From positions 29,706,933 through 29,770,932 of the forward strand of contig CAKAKS010000067.1 of the NCBI GenBank assembly GCA_916700875.1: 64,000 nucleotides of DNA, in the 5' to 3' direction. The notes below the pieces were generated by a model. The model did no database searches and was not told where the DNA came from. It saw only the letters and a list, made by a program, of their open reading frames with translations. Below are positions 45,911 to 57,699 of the stretch, one piece after another. Positions within the stretch are counted from its first letter, which is position 1. The number at the start of each line of letters is the position of its first letter. The position numbers were made by a program, and so were the translations under genes. This DNA is from Sebastes aleutianus (lineage: Eukaryota; Chordata; Actinopteri; Perciformes; Sebastidae).

Positions 45911-46946
45911 GTCTGAACTAAATTGATTTCTCTCCTGTGTTTATGACTTAAGAACAGGTGGAAAAAAAGGTTTTGGTTTGGCTTGGTTCCATGCTTAACA
46001 CTCTTAATAAATAAGATTGTTCTGAAACGTCAATGGAGTGAATGAATGGGAAATTCACCTCTGGAACCGGAGCTGTTCAAAAAGTGGGCCGTCACTGTTG
46101 AGTTCAATTATCTGCGAGAGATGAGGTAGAGGCAGCATTAGACATACCCCACCGATGTCCCTCATTGTCAATGTCAGGATGTCCTCCAGACAAATTAATC
46201 CTGTTTTTTGTAGAAGAACCAGTCGTTCTATTGAATTTGTATTTTTATCTCCTTTTTTTGCAAGAAATGCACAAATGTATGAAACCCAAGTAACAATACG
46301 GTACATTTCAGAGAAGTAAACCACTAATAATTGGCAATGACATATGAAATTAAATCTAGTAATTATTGCTGTCATGCCAACTACATTCTCCTGTGATGAA
46401 CATATTATGCCTTCATTACATAATTAGACTACTTTACAAAGCATATGAACTTCAAAAATTACCAGACTGGTTGGGGTACAGTACGTCCCTTTATAGAGGG
46501 TGAACTATCCATTATTCAGGGAATGGATGCAGGAAAATCAATGCTTTAGCATATTAAGTCGGGGATAAGAGGGATGTCTGCACTCATAAAAACTAGGATT
46601 AAAAGTTTAGAAGGTACTGTGTAGCTGCACCGTCACTCTGACAGTAAAAAGAAACGGAGTGCAGTGCTGACAGGGCAGAGAGTGAAATTACAATGTTCAT
46701 TAAGCTGTCTCTAAATCCTCACTCAGCTGGGAGCAACATCTGACACGCTGGTTAATGCTGCTGTACATCACACACACACATACCTGTACATGTGAACACA
46801 CACACAGAGAATACGCATGCATAAAGGTAGTATGGGGCATCATTGAGACATAACGAAGAGCAAATAATCTAACTATTTATTGCTTTCATTATATCTAGTA
46901 TGGGCTCAAGTGTTAGTCGTGATGTAAGTCAGAGATGTAGATACTA
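45911..46946. other. No feature seen
   Basis: AT-rich spacer with a short CACACACACACA near 46768. A 106-codon minus-strand ORF at 46055-46375 is unsupported. Confidence 0.45.
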
Positions 46947-47600
46947 TCAGTGGGTGAGCTCCAAAACCCAACCATCACTGGGTCCGTTTGTGCTGGATGG
47001 ACTTGGTAATTCCAGACGTCCGTCTCCCCAGCAACATTTTCCATGCTCTTCCCGGGGGACCCCGAGGCGTTCCCAAGCCAGACGAGACATATAATCTCTC
47101 CAGCGTGTTCTGGGTCTACCCCGGGGCCTCTCACCAGTTGGACTTGCCCGGAAAACCTCCAAAGGGAGGCGTCCGGGAGGCATCCCGATCAGATGCCTGA
47201 ACCACTTCATCTGGCCCCTTACGACGCGAAGGAGCAGCGGCTCTAGTTCGAGCTCCCTCCGGATGTCTGAGCTCCTCACCCTATCTCTAAGGCTGAGCCC
47301 TGCAGCCACCCTACGGAGGAAACTCATTTCGGCCGCTTGTATCTGCGATCTCATTCTTTCGGTGACTACCCGAAGCTCATGACCAACCCTCATCTATGGA
47401 CTGGTAAACTTTACCTTCCGGCTCAGCTCCCTCTTCACCACAATGGTGAACCGAACCACCTGTCCATCTGCTGCTCCAATTTACCCTCACTCGTGAACAA
47501 GACCCCGAGATACTTAAACTACCTCGCTTTGGACAAAGACTCACTCCCAACCCGGGGGACGCAATCCACCCGCCCTTATATACAGTCTATGCTCGGGACC
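46947..47600 (-). mobile_element. LINE fragment: reverse transcriptase C-terminal region, degenerate
   Basis: The minus-strand frame 47393-46947 reads GHELRVVTERMRSQIQAAEM, then SFLRRVAAGLSLRDRVRSSD, LRVVRGQMKWFRHLIGMPPG and RGRPRTRWRDYMSRLAWERL. This is the typical C-terminal portion of fish non-LTR retrotransposon polyproteins. Further upstream on the same strand, in other frames, KYLGVLFTSEGKLEQQMDRW is legible, so the copy has frameshifts. The catalytic RT motifs and endonuclease are missing (5' truncation). Clade (Rex1/L2/CR1 group) is not resolved. Dead copy. Confidence 0.85.
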
Positions 47601-48089
47601 CACTTAAAGGCTGAGATTAAAGATTAAATTAAAGTTTACCATGGCATCTCCGCTACTTGCTGCTATTTGATTTTCAGCTGAGAGAAATTCAACATCATAA
47701 CTTCCACCTCATATGCTAAGCTGCACTCTGTTTAAGCATGTTTCCCCACCATTGCCGCTACATAAAAAGAAACAGGGCCAAATGGAGCGCAGCTGGTCTT
47801 AATTTTTGCCCATTTTCTCCCGACCATTTAACCTGCCAGTCACTAACTCAACTGTCATTCCACATCCTGTCATTCATTCCCTGTTATACTGGCAGTTGCC
47901 TTCGGTGTGTTCCCACCAGTTTCAGTCACTACACCAATCCAGGCACCTGCTCCCTGTTCCCCAATTACCCTCTCGGTGTATATACCTCAACCAGCTCATT
48001 GCCAGGTCGGCTTTCCAAGTCATAGTGTTCCAGCCTGTTTGCCTAAGTTCTTTTGACCCCTGCTTATCTTTCTGGATTTCTGCCTGCTT
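47601..48089. other. Unassigned sequence between LINE and Tc1 remnants
   Basis: Pyrimidine-rich stretches (e.g. TTGCCTAAGTTCTTTTGACC, TTTCTGCCTGCTTGTTTGC) look repeat-derived, but no second copy lies in the window. Confidence 0.35.
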
Positions 48090-48815
48090 GTTTGCTTGCA
48101 ATAACAGCTTTAAATCTGTTGGGTTAAGTATATCAGCTTTGCTCAGTGTTTGGGAGTTGATTTTTTCCCCATTCGTCCTGGCAGATTTGCTCCAGGTTGT
48201 TGAGGTTGGTTGGATGACGGACTGCAATTTCCACACAGTGCCACAGATTGTCGATCTGATCCATTGACTTGGCCATAGAACTTTCACCTCTTAGTTTTTC
48301 TAGCCACTCCTGTGTTGCTATGGCCTTGTGTTTGGGGTCATTGTCCTGCTGAAATGTGAACTTTTCTCACAAGCTTCAGGTTTGAAGCCGGTTCTGTTGC
48401 AGCATCTCCCCGTATTTAGCTCCATTCATTCTTCCCTCCTTCAGTTCTGACAAGATAGCCTCGTCCCTGCTGAGGAAAAGCATCCCCACAGCATGTCGTT
48501 GCCTCCACCATACTTCATTGTGGTGTTTGTTGAGACATGGGCAGTGTTAGGTTTGACCTACACACAGCGCTTTGAATTTAAGCCAAAAAGCTCTAGACTC
48601 TCATCTGACCACAAAACCTTCAAGAGCACGGGCGTTGAATACTTATATAACAAAATACAATATATTTTATATCATTAAACTAGTTAACCATTAAATAGTT
48701 AATTTTGAGGGTCAGTCTTTAAAAATGAAATATTACACAGAAATAAATCTCAATGTATTATTTGTAATTCAGGCAAATCTGATATCTTATAAGGGGGTTG
48801 AATACTACTACTAAT
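48090..48815 (-). mobile_element. Tc1-like transposase remnant
   Basis: Minus-strand reading from about 48620 gives KVLWSDESLELFGL, then MKYGGGNDMLWGCFSSAG, then NDPKHKAIATQEWLEKL and DQIDNLWHCVEIAVRHPTNL. These are the core signatures of a Tc1/mariner DDE transposase: the SDES block, the VKxGGGSVMVWGCF-type block, the D of NDPKH and the xxNLW block. Frameshifts and the missing N-terminal DNA-binding half make it non-functional. The AT-rich stretch 48620-48815, ending 'AAGGGGGTTGAATACT', is probably non-coding sequence of the same element. Confidence 0.85.
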
Positions 48816-48852
48816 AGTATATATTTGAGGTTATTTCAGTCTTTTCCTCATC

Positions 48853-49036
48853 GCATGATTGTCCATAGTTAATCATGATTAATCGCAAATTAATCACACT
48901 TTTTTTATGAGTACAAAATGTAACTTTTAAGGGATATTTGTCAAGTATTTATAACTCTTATCAACATGGGAGTGGGCAAATACGCTTGCTTTATACATAA
49001 TATATTTATTATTGGAAATGAATTTACAAATTCATA
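48853..49036 (+). mobile_element. hAT-like MITE, 5' fragment
   Basis: 'TCGCATGATTGTCCATAGTT', 'TATCAACATGGGAGTGGGCA' and 'TATTTATTATTGGAAAT' match the left part of the family. It departs from the other copies after about 49036 and enters the sequence with the direct repeat at 49330-49690. This copy may therefore represent a longer variant. Confidence 0.75.
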
Positions 49037-49329
49037 ACCTACCCAGCAGTATATAAAGTAATATATAAAATATATATAAATAAAATAAAATTAGCTCCAC
49101 CTTTACCAGCTACACATGAATGCACCAATAATTATAATCTAATAATATAATATATTTACTTCTGCTCTGCTGCTGCAGGATAGGACACCACCGCATGCTG
49201 TCGGGCTGCTAGCAGTCCCCAAAATCATACTTTACACTTCAAAAAAGAAGAGTAGACATCACAAATAGATAATGGAGAATAATAGAGAATAAACAGACAG
49301 CGGGAGGATGTGTTGACTGCCTCCCTTCA

Positions 49330-49690
49330 TAACTGTGAGCAGAGAAAGGCGGACACATATCTGTCGCTCATTCTGACTGATGTGCTTATGTCTGAGGTTT
49401 GTTTTTGGAGTGATATAATCCATCATTTAAATTAACTTAACAAGGAATAACGAGGCAGGGATTGAGTCTGGCTGTCAGTCTGTTGAAGAACACATTTCAA
49501 TATGAGCAGAAGAAAAAGCAGACACAGTTCTGTCGCGCATGCCGGATGATGTATTTACAGTTGAAGTTTGTTTTTTCTTGAGTGACATATCCCCGTCTGT
49601 TAAATCAACCCGAAGAAGGAGCTACAAGGCAGAGATCAAACTGTCTGCCAGCTTGTTAAAAAACGCTAGAAACTTGACACATTTCAAAAC
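49330..49690. repeat. Imperfect direct repeat, two units of about 180 bp
   Basis: Unit 1 (about 49330-49495) and unit 2 (about 49503-49690) share in order 'GAGCAGA.GAAA..CGGACACA', 'TCTGTCGC', 'GATGT', 'GAAGTTTGTTTTT-TGAGTGA', 'GAGGCAG' and 'ACACATTTCAA'. Divergence is substantial, so the duplication is old. Function unknown; probably part of a longer transposable element. Confidence 0.6.
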
Positions 49691-50204
49691 AATCTGATTG
49701 AGTCAAAGATGGAACGAACTGTCACACTAACAGCATTTGAATCAACATACACAAGAGTTGTTGATTTCTCACATTAGCAGCAGTTGTTCCTCGCTCACTA
49801 TCTTCATCAGTGTCTGACGCCGTAGCAAATGTTTGCAGATGTGACCTTTTCAGATCAAGAAATGAGACTTTATATGGCCCATCTGCTGTAGTGCTGTTTT
49901 AATGGGATGTGAGAAAACTTCAGTGGGGGGCCAATTTTGAAGTGTGAATATTTGTGATGCGTGAAATGTGTTTCAATGTGTGAAACAAAAAAAGAAACTT
50001 CTGCTTCTTAATAAAATATTACTCACTCCTCTATTTTAAAATGATAACAAGTATTTGGTATATTAATAAAAAATGTTGAAGACAAGCACTTGCAAAAATG
50101 ACTTAAAGAAGTGATTGTCAAAGTGGGGTCCGTGTCACTCTGTCAGGGCGTTACGTATCAAAAGTATGGTCTAATAAGTCAACACTGACTTTTGGTTTGT
50201 TTGA
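49691..50204. other. No feature seen
   Basis: Spacer without supported features. Confidence 0.45.
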
Positions 50205-50420
50205 CCCATCTATCACCCCTGGCCGCTGCCCCATACGGACTTTGTCGCTCTACGTCACCTTCCTCCTTGGCTCCTGTCATATTAGGTACTAGTAGGTGGA
50301 GCAGGCCCCTTCCTACCTATATCTATGAGGCTGATAACCGCTGATGATGTCCATTAAATCAGCTGATATCATTTGAAGCGGGTGAATTAATATCTTTCAT
50401 CTCCCCTCATAAATCTCAGA
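50205..50420 (+). repeat. Repeat H, copy near 50.3 kb
   Basis: 'CTAGTAGGTGGAGCAGGCCCC' and 'CATCTATGAGGCTGATAACC'-like text ('ATCTATGAGGCTGATAACCG') match the sequence around 63470-63560, both followed by 'TTTAAT/TTAAATCAGCTGAT'. The copies are diverged. Confidence 0.5.
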
Positions 50421-50444
50421 AGCAGATATCTCTAATTCTTCAAA

Positions 50445-50525
50445 TCAGGGGTTCTCAAACTTTTTGGGGCCAAGGACCCCTTACAGGGGAGAACATTTTC
50501 CAAGTGCCCCCTCTTAATCGTAACA
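50445..50525. repeat. 'GGGGTTCTCAAACTTTTTGG' repeat fragment
   Basis: From memory this is a frequent terminus of dispersed vertebrate DNA-transposon remnants ('GGGGTTCTCAAACTTTTTGG' followed by a CCAAGGACCCC segment). Related text in opposite sense occurs at 33180-33207 beside exon C. Confidence 0.4.
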
Positions 50526-51109
50526 CAGATTAAGCATATGCTACTACCATTTGTACTCTTAGATGCTATTGGCACTATATATTTTTTTATTCTAAAACTT
50601 TTCAATCTAAATACTTCAGACCCGTTTCATAACGATAAACAGAAACACATTTCAATATGAATCATGTTAAGATAAGATATGATGAGATAATCCTACATTA
50701 GTCCCACAGCAGGGAAATAGGCAATGTTATTAAATGTTAATACCACATATATACCTATATAAACAGAAGGTTATATCTACATTTTTGACAAGTAATTGAC
50801 CTTAAAAGCTTTCAGAAAATGAACAGTAGTAAGACATATTCCTAATAAATCCAGATGTTTTAACTCACCCGTCTAAAATTGACTTTCAGTAAGTGCTTCA
50901 ACTTAAAAATAATGAACTCATTGCTGTGTCTCATATCAGAGTTTCTATTGGCCCAAAGCTAACGTGGGTGGTAGTAATGGACACAATATGCTAAATGGTC
51001 CCCATCTATAGATGTGTTCTTTTTAATGATACAATATAAATTTATAATTTATAGCAAATTATTTACCGGACCCGCTGACAGATTGTTACGTGAGACACAG
51101 AAAATACAG
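50526..51109. other. No feature seen
   Basis: AT-rich spacer. Confidence 0.5.
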
Positions 51110-51310
51110 AACTTTCACCCGGGAGGCCGCCGTTTGTGTCCCGTGTGAAACCAAAAGTCGTCGTTGACTTATTTTACTGTACTTAGCGTAACTTACGTAC
51201 TTCACTAACGTCAAGTTACGTAACCCCAAACCATGATCTTTTCCTAAACCTGACCAAGTAGTTTAGTTTCAATTCACAACGTTAATTTTCACTTTCACTT
51301 TAACAACGTG
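51110..51310 (+). repeat. Repeat G, core copy
   Basis: 'GGGAGGCCGCCGTTTGTGTC', 'CCGTGTGAAACCAAAAG' and 'CCAAACCATGATCTTTTCCT' link it to the copies at 18066 and 26011. Ends not identified. Confidence 0.6.
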
Positions 51311-52186
51311 GTAGGTGCAGTTTGGCCCGTCTGAGGCATTAGAATGTAGTAGTAGTAGTAGTCGTGATAACCACTGACAATGTCAACTTACTATGGATTA
51401 TACAAGTAAAGGCCCCGTTCTTCAGGCCCAGATGACACATTTAAATAAAGCTCAGGGACGCATTTTTTATCTTGTACTCAGATTTTACGACCTAACAGGT
51501 TCAACGCATTATTACCTTCCTTTTAAGCGTTGTCAACAGCCACAGGGGAACAAGAATGTTCAGACAAGATATCCACACAGGGAGATAGGCAGAGAGGGTG
51601 GCAGAGGAGCAGAGAGAAGCAGCATGAGGTATTCTTAATTAGTTTGCTGATTGACTGAGAGACAACCAGCCAGTACGAAATGGAGGGCGAGGTTCTAACA
51701 AAAATTCTCCTCAAAAGAAAGGTTTATCTGCTCGGCTCAGAACCGCTCGTGTGAACGGAGTGACGAGAGTGAGACAAGGAAGGTGCGCTCCTTATCTTTG
51801 ACAGAGGTCAGCTCTCGCAAGGAAAAATGCAGTGGGGGAAGAGACAGAGAGGGATTAGCTCCAATCCTAATTATGGGACGCCTGGAAATGATGTCCCAGC
51901 CAATCAATGTGGGAGGTCACAGTAATTCCCGTTTGTGTCACAGCAGGACATGAAATGGAAATTGGTCACACGGATACTTGGGAGGCGACCTCTCGCACAC
52001 AGCAGCAAACTGCAGACAGGAAGAGCATGTATTAATCATCTGCTTTAGAGTGACTGTAATGTAATTCAGAGGACTGACTATGCTTACAGAATTTATTCAT
52101 ATACAGGATGCCTCTGGAGTTGACCGAATGTATTTCAAGGAAATACCAAAGAGAAGCAATGATGAACTTGATATATATATACATAT
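51311..52186. other. No gene seen
   Basis: A (GTA)n patch lies at 51345-51361. The 51720-51990 part is more balanced in composition than its neighbours and could be conserved non-coding DNA, but this cannot be judged from one sequence. Confidence 0.4.
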
Positions 52187-52806
52187 TGTTGGAAATATAT
52201 CATGAAGAATAATATGGCAAATGCTTAAACTATTATGTTACGAGTTCAGTTGGTTGAAGATGTTTAGACTAGAATTAGAAGATGAATACTGTGGCGTCTG
52301 AGGGACGTCTCGTGCAGAGTCTCAAGGGTGAGACGGCATAAACATATTTTTGTGTAGATAGAACAGTCTCAAGGACACAGCCTTAGGGAAGAAACAGATA
52401 GGGGGGAGAGGACAGAATGATATGAACAGTAGACAGCGTTGTCTAAGAATGGAGTCAGATAAGAGGAAGGTCTCAGTGACATTATGGAAAAGTACTAAGA
52501 CTGATCAAAAACCTGCCCCTCCCTTCATTGAATGTTTCCTTCTGTGTATAAAGGCAAATGTAAAGAAACGCTCGGGGTTCATTCACTGCGAACTGAACAC
52601 TGTATTACACGGTATCAGGGACACATTGATGAATCCAGAACTTCTGTAATAACTCTGTGCAACTTTGATGGATATATCTGCGGAATAAATTGATACTGAT
52701 TTAACCTACTTTGCAATCTTTTATGATTTTAACTCTGAGCTTGCAGCTGCCTAGAAGATAAACCAACACGCATGAAGGTGACGATTCCCTGAGGGGAATT
52801 CCTTCA
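52187..52806 (+). mobile_element. Solo LTR of an endogenous retrovirus-like element
   Basis: Starts TGTTGGAAATAT and ends GAATTCCTTCA, the TG...CA border expected of an LTR, with short inverted ends TGTTGGAA/TTCCTTCA. ATAT stands directly on both sides (52183-52186 and 52807-52810), a 4-bp target duplication. Inside are a TATA-like GTATAAAG (52545-52552) and, 132 bp later, AATAAA (52684-52689), the right order for U3, R and U5. No internal gag/pol/env sequence and no second LTR are present, so it is a recombined solo LTR. The (TA)-rich target makes the duplication slightly less certain. Confidence 0.7.
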
Positions 52807-52957
52807 ATATACATACATACAGCTTTATTCAAGGACAGTATTAGTTGTTTTTATAGTCTGTTTTATTTTTAATTCTGACACCCGTGGGATCACAGGCGAT
52901 CCTCGACCAACTTTACTGTAGAGTGAACATAAGAAAATCGAAGGAATCAATTTGTAC

Positions 52958-53167
52958 CGACCATGTCATGCTGGCATGCCGGGAAGGAGGCTAAATAACG
53001 CTCCAAACGTATGCTACGTTTTGGCGCGGAAAAACTGGCATGGCCATTTTCAAAGGTGTCCCTTGACCTCTGACCTCAAGATATGTAAATGAAATTGGGT
53101 TCTATGGGTACCCACGAGTCTCTCCTTTACAGACATGACTGTAACTTAATGATAATCTCATGCAGTA
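52958..53167 (-). mobile_element. hAT-like MITE fragment (internal), inverted
   Basis: 'GGAGGCTAAATAACGCTCCA', 'CATGGCCATTTTCAAAGG' and 'GGGTACCCACGAGTCTC' in inverted order. Both termini are lost. Confidence 0.8.
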
Positions 53168-56081
53168 TTTAAATGCGGTATAAATGTGTTATTTTCTCCT
53201 ATTCTAAAAATGGTGTATTTTAATATTTCTACATACTGGGGTCCCTAAACAGTCTTGGAATTGTATGAATTTGGTATCACTGTAAAGCTGTGACTCTTGT
53301 GGATCTAATGAGACCAACTGTATTCATGTGTGTTGATGTTAGTCACCATAGGAGCCATTTCATTGTAGTGGTACCATTTTTTTTTTAAATTCAACCTCAC
53401 TCTATAAAATGACCTGTGGTGACCTCTAGGATAACCACAGCCTCATGAAACTTCACAGCCACAAACTAGAGACCTAGAACATTCAGAGGATGGATGGCTT
53501 TCTTAGGTAGATTGACAATAAGGGGGTTTCTGAGCAGTTTACACAACAGAAGTGCTCGCCATCCAATCGCCAAAAAATGCAATTCTTGTAGAAATCTCCA
53601 AATGTCAAATGTTTTGATCCCAAATCACAGCATGGCTTTTTCTATGGTGCTCCTCAAGGTCTTGGTGTCTTAATGTGGTATTCTGGATGGATTATTGATC
53701 ATTTTTATTAATTCTTGAGTGGTAAAAAAATTATGAAATTTAGCACCAAATCTGTGTAACAAATGGTATCAACCCAAAGATTGCTGCAAAAACTGATAGT
53801 AGAAAAAGTATCCCAAATTATCACAAGCTGACAAAACCATGTTTACCTGTCCAACCTCCTGGGGAGCATATTTCCCAAAATGTCGAACTATTCCTTTATT
53901 TGGTAGAGTTTTGACTACATTTTGTAGAGTACCAGTTGTCATCAGAAACCACATTTTCGACATGCTTTGCATTCATGTTTCATGTCTGCCCAATGGCATG
54001 TTTAGAAAAATCCTACTCAAACTCAACGAGATGGTAGAAATGGTATTTGACATACAGTACCTGCTGATTATGTCACTGAGTAACTGCAGACTCGAGAGCC
54101 ATGCACAATCCCCCAGCGGCGCCTAATAATATTAATGGTGTTGATATTTCTCTTCAAAATGAGTTTAATCTAAAATCTGATTGAATTTCAAGTAAGTAAT
54201 TAAAGCAAGTAATTTGAGGAAGTAATTGAACCTTATATTGGGGCCAATTATTCTTGGTGTGCAGAAACTTGTTAATTGAGGTGTGAGGAAGGCAAGATCC
54301 ATTATCACTCTGAACCGTCGGTTTTAATAAGGAAGCCACCGTTGTGTAACCGCGGCGGCACCGGCTTCACTGGAAGAGAAGTGAGAGAGTTGTTAAGGAC
54401 CAGATTTACACTGTTTGCCTTTGATGATGATTGGCTCATGAGTTGCTATTGGTTTCTCAAATAACTACTTTGTTCTCTTACAGATGATTCATGAGGCTAT
54501 TTTGGACAGGAGAACACACTTCCATGACTACATAGTCAAATGACCACGGAAATGTCTGTCTACTCCTTTTCTATTTTTAAGGTTGTCACCCTTTTAATGT
54601 ATAGTGTAGTAATCTGTGTAGTGTGAAATGTACAATGTACTGTAGAAATGAACAGCAAACTTTTTTACCTTTGATATGAAGTCTGGCCAGACCTCAGTCA
54701 GAGTAACAAACTATTTTCCCAAACTCTATTGGCAGAACAGAATGATGCTTGCCAGTGAGTGTTGTTTTCCATCTATGCCAGATTAATCAGAGCTGTGGTA
54801 CACTGCCATGACCAACGATGTGTTTGCAATGGCTGAAGCAGCTCATGGAGAAAATGACTATGTCAGCTGAGCCAATCTCGCTCCTCCAGAGTGAAGTGCA
54901 GGAGATGAGTGTATGTTACCCTGCCAGCCCTTCAACCACGCACAGTCGCCCGGGCCAACGATGAAATCACATCCAGAGCCTGATTGCACCCAAACACACA
55001 GAGTAAAGGAACACCTGGATTTGTGACATTTTCAGATTTGACATAGACATTAGTCAACGATATTGCAAATATTATTTTAAATGACCTCCTACCTTATTCA
55101 AATGTTCTATATCAGTGCTGGCAAAAAAAGAGCAAACAAATCTTTTCTACTGATACTTTTTGAGGTCAGCATGTATAAGGTCTACACTGGTCGGTACTGT
55201 TTCCAGGAAATAGCCACAGCCCTGTGCTCTGAGTCCAACACTGACAAAAGCACACACCCTCTCCTGCTTACTCCTGCCAGCAATTGAGATGGAACAACCT
55301 GAAACAATGGTCCAAAATCACTTCAGTACTGTCACAGTACTCTGTAGCTCACTTCGAACAAAACAAGTAACCAGAACGCTGGAACGCTAGGCAATGCACA
55401 CTAGAGAATCTGGCAAAGAATGAGTGAGACTGGACCAGTATAATGCTGCATCCCAGTCAAATTCAACATAATTCGCCAGTTGAAATTACCAACTTCTGAA
55501 ATCCAAGCTTTCCAGGTGCATGGTGCCAAACATAAAGAAAAAACATGGCTGACCAGTGGCAAGTGTATACACAATTGAATTCTAAGAAGTTCAGCCTCCT
55601 TGCATATACAAACGAAACAGAGGCAGAAAAACGACACGTGACACATTCAGACATTGTTTACCATAACCAGCTACCTAATAACATTGGTAACAAATTTACC
55701 GACCACGACAGCGACACTGGTATTGTTTTCACCTTGTGAGTCTGTGTGTGTGTGTGTGGGCCAAATGTGGTCCTTGGGATTACTTTGCCAGGAGTCTATA
55801 TGCCTGACTGCCTGATTTTGTCACCACGACAGTGTCACAACTGTGCAAGATGCAGTCACAAAACTTTACAGGTGTGTAGTTGAGATCTAAATGAAGGGCG
55901 AGTTTGAAGGTGGGTGTGGCAAGGGCATTGAAAGTAGAAGGGTAGGAAGTGGGGAAAACCTTGATAACCTGCCACCCGCTTTCTCCATCCCCTAGTAGCA
56001 GAGAGAGTGTAGAGGCAGAGGGGTTGTTTAGTCTACTCTGCCTGACTCATTGATCCTTTATCTGACTGAGGTTTGTGCAAG
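53168..56081. other. No gene seen
   Basis: Long AT-rich stretch. A T10 run lies near 53388 and a short (GT)n at 55746-55760. ORFs of 60-95 codons occur on both strands without splice support or recognisable domains. Confidence 0.45.
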
Positions 56082-56468
56082 TTAGAATCTATGGCCCCGA
56101 CCACGGCTCTGAAATATCAGTAAATTAGAATCTATGGCCCCGACCACGGCTCTGAAATATCAGTAAATTAGAATCTATGGCCCCGACCATGGCTCTGAAA
56201 TATCAGTAAGCTAGAATCTATGGCCCCGACCATGGCTCTGAAATATCAGTAAATTAGAATCTATGGCCCCGACCATGGCTCTGAAATATCAGTAAGTTAG
56301 AATCTATGGCCTCGACCATGGCTCTGAAATATCAGTAAGTTAGAATATATGGCCCCGACCATGGCTCTGAAATATCAGTAAGCTAGAATCTATGGCCCCG
56401 ACCATGGCTCTGAAATATCAGTAAGTTAGAATATATGGCCCCGACCATGGCTCTGAAATATCAGTAAG
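56082..56468. repeat. 43-bp minisatellite, nine copies
   Basis: Units start at 56082 and every 43 bp thereafter to 56426. The unit reads TTAGAATCTATGGCCCCGAC followed by CATGGCTCTGAAATATCAGT and three further bases. Units differ at few positions: CACGG in the first two versus CATGG later, GTAAA/GTAAG, TTAG/CTAG, and ATCTAT/ATATAT in two units. A 10th unit breaks down after 56468, but a diverged relative with GTGGTGCTGAAATAGCAG follows at about 56515. High identity suggests recent expansion or homogenisation. Confidence 0.95.
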
Positions 56469-57699
56469 TTAGCAGCCTAACTGTGCTGTGTATTAGTAAA
56501 TCCACGGAGCTGTCCGTGGTGCTGAAATAGCAGACGGATTTGTAATTTCAACTTCTCTCTGAGTTCTGCCCTTCTTTCAGTTGATTCTTGGATCTATAAT
56601 ACTCGCGGTGAACAAAACAAACCGGGGCTGTCCCCTTGTTAAAGATTAACGAATCACCTAAAAGTTTGGTTTAATGAGATGTTACCCGTTAGCATGTGTT
56701 AAAGGTTATAAGGCTAACTCTGCAATTTCTAACAAGACATGAATTTGAATGGCAGTTGAAGGGGAAGACTACAATAAGCATACCAGATGTAAAAATGACT
56801 ATAACGAATACCACAACATACTGCAACAGAATCACATTTTCATTGAATGAGAAAACTGACTCATCTCCGTACTGATTTTTTTGCCAGCTACCCCGTGAAT
56901 TATTAAAGACTTGGCCCAGTCTCTCATTCATGAATCACAATTAACACATAGTTAATTGCAGCAGTTGACAATCAAACAAAACAAACAACAAAAAGGCCGA
57001 CAGCTTACAGCCCACGTTTCAGAGCCGTCTCCACGCTCCAATACCACAGGTGGTCATCCTTCCTTTTTTCTTTTTCTCATTCTTCCATTATTCCTCACTT
57101 TGTTCCATGTCAAGCCCAGATAGCTGTTTCAGTGGGCAACAGAGCGTAGCATCACTGCAGGAAAGGAGTAATCAAGTCATGAAAAATGTCTATCTTAAAA
57201 GAATGCTGGAGAGAAAGATGGAGAATGAGAAGGAAAAGAGAAATAAGAGGTGCTGAGCCGATTGACATACTGTGGAAATACAGTACTAACGAAATGGATA
57301 TCTTTCCTGTGAAGCTCGTGTCTCCAGCACAGTCGGGACATCCATCACGGCGCGGCTGGCAGGGTGATCTGTCACATGAATACTTTATAGCTCCAACATT
57401 TATTCATTCCGTATACCCTCTCTATTCACCTTTTATAAGAATTTCATGGAGTCAATTCAATCTGAAATGTCAAGCTTAAAAAAGTGCCAGAAGAATCTAC
57501 TTTTATACATTCCTGCAAAAGTGACCATTCTCTGAATCATAGACCTCTAATATTGATATTGAAAATCAAATGTCAGTCGCATGGTGTCAGTGAGGATTAG
57601 AGAAAGAGATTGCGGTTGTATGTCTCCACTAACCAGTCAAATTGGAGTCTACATCCATTTTATCATTTGTGTGAAATTGCATATGATTTCTTGACTTAT
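56469..57699. other. No gene seen
   Basis: Spacer. Two overlapping ORFs (57050-57479) are Lys/Arg/Glu-rich low-complexity read-through without support. Confidence 0.45.

Noticed and set aside
47738..48287. Overlapping ORFs of 95-153 codons on both strands
   Set aside because: They overlap the degenerate Tc1 transposase and the adjoining repeat-like sequence; only the minus-strand transposase motifs are meaningful.
56082..56468. Regular array considered as CRISPR-like
   Set aside because: Units are contiguous with no unique spacers, and the genome is eukaryotic; it is a minisatellite.
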